Below, one piece after another: positions 61,784 through 64,000 of a stretch of 64,000 nt of DNA (positions are counted from its first letter, which is position 1; each line of letters starts with the position of its first letter). Location of the stretch: assembly GCF_021228235.1 (NCBI RefSeq), contig NZ_JAJQRG010000004.1, forward strand, positions 248,001 through 312,000, written 5' to 3'. The notes beneath the pieces were generated by a model, which did no database searches, had not been told where the DNA came from, and worked only from the letters and a program-made list of their open reading frames with translations. The stretch comes from Pseudophaeobacter flagellatus (GTDB taxonomy: Bacteria > Pseudomonadota > Alphaproteobacteria > Rhodobacterales > Rhodobacteraceae). The translations under genes and the position numbers were made by a program.

Positions 61784-62829
61784 TGACCAAGACCAGAGCG
61801 GCAAAAACAAATCCAGGCAGATTCTTTGAAGACTATGCCCTGGGCGATGTGATCGCCCATGCGGTGCCGCGCACCGTTTCCGGCGGAGAGCGGGCGCTGT
61901 ATCACGCGCTGTATCCGGCGCGCCATGCGCTATATTCTTCGGATGAATTTGCCCGCTGCTCTGGTCTGCCTCAGGCGCCGCTGGATGATCTGGCGGCCTT
62001 TCACATCGTCTTTGGCAAGACGGTACCTGATATTTCGCTGAACGCGGTGGCCAATCTGGGCTACGCCGAGGGGCGCTGGTTGTTGCCTGTCTATGAGGGC
62101 GACACCCTGCGGTCGACCAGCGAAGTGATTGGCGTCAAACAGAACTCCAACGGAAAATCCGGGGTGGTCTATGTGCGCACGCGTGGCCTGAACCAGCGCG
62201 ACGAGACCGTGATGGAATATGTCCGCTGGGTGATGGTACGCAAAGGTAACCTGGAGGCACCAGCCCCCGAAACCGTGCTGCCGGATCTGGCAAAGGTCAT
62301 TCCCGCCGATCAACTGGTGGTGCCTGCAGGGCTGGATTTCAGCACCTATGACTTTGATCTGGCTGGTGAGGCCCATCGCTGGGGCGACTACGCGGTTGGC
62401 GAGACCATCAACCACGTGGATGGTGTCACCGTTGAGGAGGCCGAGCATATGCTGGCCACCCGTCTGTGGCAGAACACTGCCAAGGTGCATTTTGACACCA
62501 CCGCCCGCCCCGATGGCACCCGGCTAATCTATGGCGGTCATGTGATTTCGATGGCGCGGGCCCTGTCGTTCAATGGTCTGGCCAATGCGCAGATGATCGT
62601 GGGCCTCAACGGTGGCGCCCATGCCAACCCCTGCCTGTCCGGCACCACCATCCGGGCCTGGTCCGAGGTGCTGGACAAGGCCGATACCGATGCCCCCGGC
62701 GTTGGTGCCATTCGGCTGCGGCTGGTCGCCACCTCGGGCAGTGATCCCTTTGTGCTGAAGGGCGAGGATGGTAAATACCTGCCAGAGGTGCTGCTGGATC
62801 TGGATTACTGGGCCTTGATGCCGCAATAG
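61783..62829 (+). CDS. mch: Mesaconyl-CoA hydratase (beta-methylmalyl-CoA dehydratase)
   Basis: A 348-residue double-hotdog protein with two MaoC-like domains: NPGRFFEDYALGDVIAHAVPRTV near the start, and a second domain beginning HRWGDYAVGETINHVDGVTV (about 205). The R-hydratase-like GGHVISMARALSFNGLAN is in the second domain. It interconverts mesaconyl-CoA and beta-methylmalyl-CoA in the ethylmalonyl-CoA pathway for acetate assimilation without isocitrate lyase. It follows the DUF1737 gene with a 1-bp overlap. The length of ~343-348 fits. Confidence 0.92.
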   Translation: MTKTRAAKTNPGRFFEDYALGDVIAHAVPRTVSGGERALYHALYPARHALYSSDEFARCSGLPQAPLDDLAAFHIVFGKTVPDISLNAVANLGYAEGRWLLPVYEGDTLRSTSEVIGVKQNSNGKSGVVYVRTRGLNQRDETVMEYVRWVMVRKGNLEAPAPETVLPDLAKVIPADQLVVPAGLDFSTYDFDLAGEAHRWGDYAVGETINHVDGVTVEEAEHMLATRLWQNTAKVHFDTTARPDGTRLIYGGHVISMARALSFNGLANAQMIVGLNGGAHANPCLSGTTIRAWSEVLDKADTDAPGVGAIRLRLVATSGSDPFVLKGEDGKYLPEVLLDLDYWALMPQ

Positions 62830-62904
62830 CGGCCATCTTCAAAACGCTGTGTCCTGTCCGGCGCGGGGATGACGCAGCGGGCAGGACATCCTAGGCTTGC
62901 TGGC

Positions 62905-63702
62905 ATGAGGATCACCACCCATCTGTTGCCAGCAGCCCGCCTGTTTCTGGCGGTGGCGGCGTTGCTGCCGTTGCCGGCGCGGGCCTGCGATCTCGCGCTG
63001 GTGCTGGCTGTGGATGTGTCCGGCTCGGTGGATGCCACTGAATACCGCATCCAGATGGATGGTCTTGCGGCGGGGCTGCGCGATGGTGTGGTGTCCGAGG
63101 CGCTGGTGACCGCCAAGGCGCAGGTGAGCCTGATCCAGTGGTCCGGGCGGGCGCGGCAGGAAGTGTCTATTCCCTGGACCACGATTGGCAGTTTTGACGA
63201 TGTCGAAGCCCTGGCCCAGGCGATCGAGGCAGCACCGCGCCCCTGGCGCAACTTTTCCACCGCGTTGGGCGAGGCTCTGTTGCTGGGGCTGAACCAGTTT
63301 ACCCAGGCACCGGATTGCAGCCGACGGGTGATAGACCTGTCTGGCGATGGACCGTCAAACGAGGGTTTGGAACCGGCAACCCTGAAACCGATGCTGCGCG
63401 CGGCAGGGGTCACCGTCAATGCTATCGCAATCGAGCAAAGCGCGCCGAATCTGACCGCATATTTCTACGAACATGTAATCCGGGGCGATGGTGCCTTTGT
63501 CGAAACTGCCCGCGGATTTGCCGACTATCCGGACAAAATTCGCCGCAAGCTGGTGCGCGAGGTCGCGCGCAAAACAGCCGGGCATCACCCCGATATACCG
63601 CCTGCGTCGGGGCCCGCGCCAAGCGGCGCGCAGGGATCGGCGCAGGGGGGTGAGAATTGGCCAACTGAGGTGGGTTTGCAAAAAACGCACAAAGGGGGCT
63701 GA
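62905..63702 (+). CDS. DUF1194 (VWA-like) secreted protein
   Basis: A 265-residue protein. A signal peptide (LPAARLFLAVAALLPLPARA, ending about 26) is followed by CDLALVLAVDVSGSVDATEYR. The DxSGS motif is a von Willebrand factor A-type metal site. Then RRVIDLSGDGPSNEGLEP. These match DUF1194, common in Rhodobacteraceae. The C-terminal ~45 residues are Pro/Gly/Gln-rich and disordered. A role is unknown. ATG 62905 is chosen; the frame is open 12 codons upstream without a ribosome site. It lies upstream of sdhC but ends before the operator pair. Confidence 0.86.
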   Translation: MRITTHLLPAARLFLAVAALLPLPARACDLALVLAVDVSGSVDATEYRIQMDGLAAGLRDGVVSEALVTAKAQVSLIQWSGRARQEVSIPWTTIGSFDDVEALAQAIEAAPRPWRNFSTALGEALLLGLNQFTQAPDCSRRVIDLSGDGPSNEGLEPATLKPMLRAAGVTVNAIAIEQSAPNLTAYFYEHVIRGDGAFVETARGFADYPDKIRRKLVREVARKTAGHHPDIPPASGPAPSGAQGSAQGGENWPTEVGLQKTHKGG

Positions 63703-63732
63703 TTCTGCAAAAGATTTTTAGTAAGACATTTT

Positions 63733-63763
63733 TGTGATCACTGGGCTGCAGCCTGTGATCACG
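63733..63763. promoter_or_regulatory. Tandem palindromic operator pair upstream of sdhC
   Basis: Sites TGTGATCACT (63733-63742) and TGTGATCACG (63754-63763) share the GTGATCAC core. Centres are 21 bp apart, as in the pair before sucC. The pair lies 114-144 bp upstream of the sdhC start. A T-rich tract (TTTTTTT) follows about 9 bp downstream. Confidence 0.7.
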
Positions 63764-63876
63764 AAATGCGTTTTTTTGCAAATCTGGTCAAATTACCGCA
63801 GAAATTTACCCGCTGTTCGGGTGACAGGACGTAAAAAACCGCTAAAACGGCTTCAGCTAACTGGAAAGGAGCCAAC

Positions 63877-64000
63877 ATGGCCGATGTAAATCGGGGCAAT
63901 CGCCCGCTTTCGCCACATTTGTCGATCTATCGCCCGCAGATGACCTCTATGTCCTCGATCCTGACACGGATCACGGGCAATGCGCTTATCGTCTCGGTGC
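63877..64000 (+). CDS. sdhC: Succinate dehydrogenase cytochrome b556 subunit, N-terminal part (gene runs off the window)
   Basis: The first 41 residues are in the window: MADVNRGNRPLSPHLSIYRP, then QMTSMSSILTRITGNALIVSV. RPLSPHLxIYRPQxTSxxSIxHRxTG is the SdhC start, with the conserved Ser and Arg near the quinone pocket. Here His in SIxHRITG reads Thr (SILTRITG). The usual heme-ligand His lies further on, outside the window. AAGGAG lies 8 bp upstream of the ATG. sdhD, A and B would be expected downstream. Confidence 0.93.
   Translation, partial: MADVNRGNRPLSPHLSIYRPQMTSMSSILTRITGNALIVSV

Overview
The window is about 60% GC chromosomal DNA that reads as a marine Rhodobacteraceae (Roseobacter-group alphaproteobacterium). 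This is inferred from protein families and gene order: a TIGR02302-type large membrane protein, a DUF1194 VWA-like protein, aa3-type cytochrome c oxidase subunit IV, mesaconyl-CoA hydratase with a malyl-CoA thioesterase-like protein (ethylmalonyl-CoA pathway), a DmdC-like acyl-CoA dehydrogenase, and a clustered mdh-sucCDAB-lpd block. I see no transposase, integrase, CRISPR array, rRNA or tRNA gene. Almost all of it is dense, ordinary housekeeping sequence.

Layout. 1-10 kb: 5' end of pyrB, a uracil-DNA glycosylase, moaB, an RND efflux pair, a Nudix hydrolase with a DsbD-like periplasmic protein, YqgE and a Sua5/TsaC enzyme. 10-20 kb: acyl-CoA dehydrogenase plus metallo-beta-lactamase-fold protein, a tiny cytochrome oxidase subunit IV, a lipoprotein, azlCD, then a molybdenum cofactor block (fdhD, mobA, mobB, moeA). 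20-34 kb: greA, a VOC protein divergent from soxR, ETF-ubiquinone oxidoreductase, a TPR protein overlapping ispE, a polyprenyl diphosphate synthase, a methyltransferase, a LysR/DMT-exporter operon, and phaB-phaA for polyhydroxybutyrate. 34-47 kb: an EAL protein with altered motifs, tlpA divergent from argH, two tiny lipoproteins, lysA, the TIGR02302 protein, a zinc-ribbon membrane protein divergent from ftsEX-plsC. 47-64 kb: central carbon metabolism. On the minus strand lie mdh, sucC, a lipoprotein gene, sucD, sucA, odhB, an AT-richer membrane-protein gene, a MAPEG protein, an L,D-transpeptidase and lpdA. On the plus strand are the ethylmalonyl-CoA pathway genes and the start of the sdh operon.

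The most interesting signal is regulatory. A pair of GTGATCAC-core palindromes, 21 bp apart centre to centre, lies upstream of sucC, and a second pair with the same spacing and almost the same distance to the start codon (about 117 and 138 bp, agreeing within 2 bp) lies upstream of sdhC. This suggests one unidentified factor coordinating 2-oxoglutarate dehydrogenase/succinyl-CoA synthetase with succinate dehydrogenase. Other points worth a look are a dispersed 52-53 bp dyad repeat found in two convergent intergenic regions, a lipoprotein gene wedged between sucC and sucD, an AT-richer membrane-protein gene behind a perfect 11-bp hairpin after odhB, and a CTGC-N4-GCAG element in front of phaA that fits the published PhaR operator pattern.

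Limits: all family assignments are by reading motifs, not by database search. Start codons were chosen from ribosome-binding sites and family lengths, and several genes use GTG or TTG.
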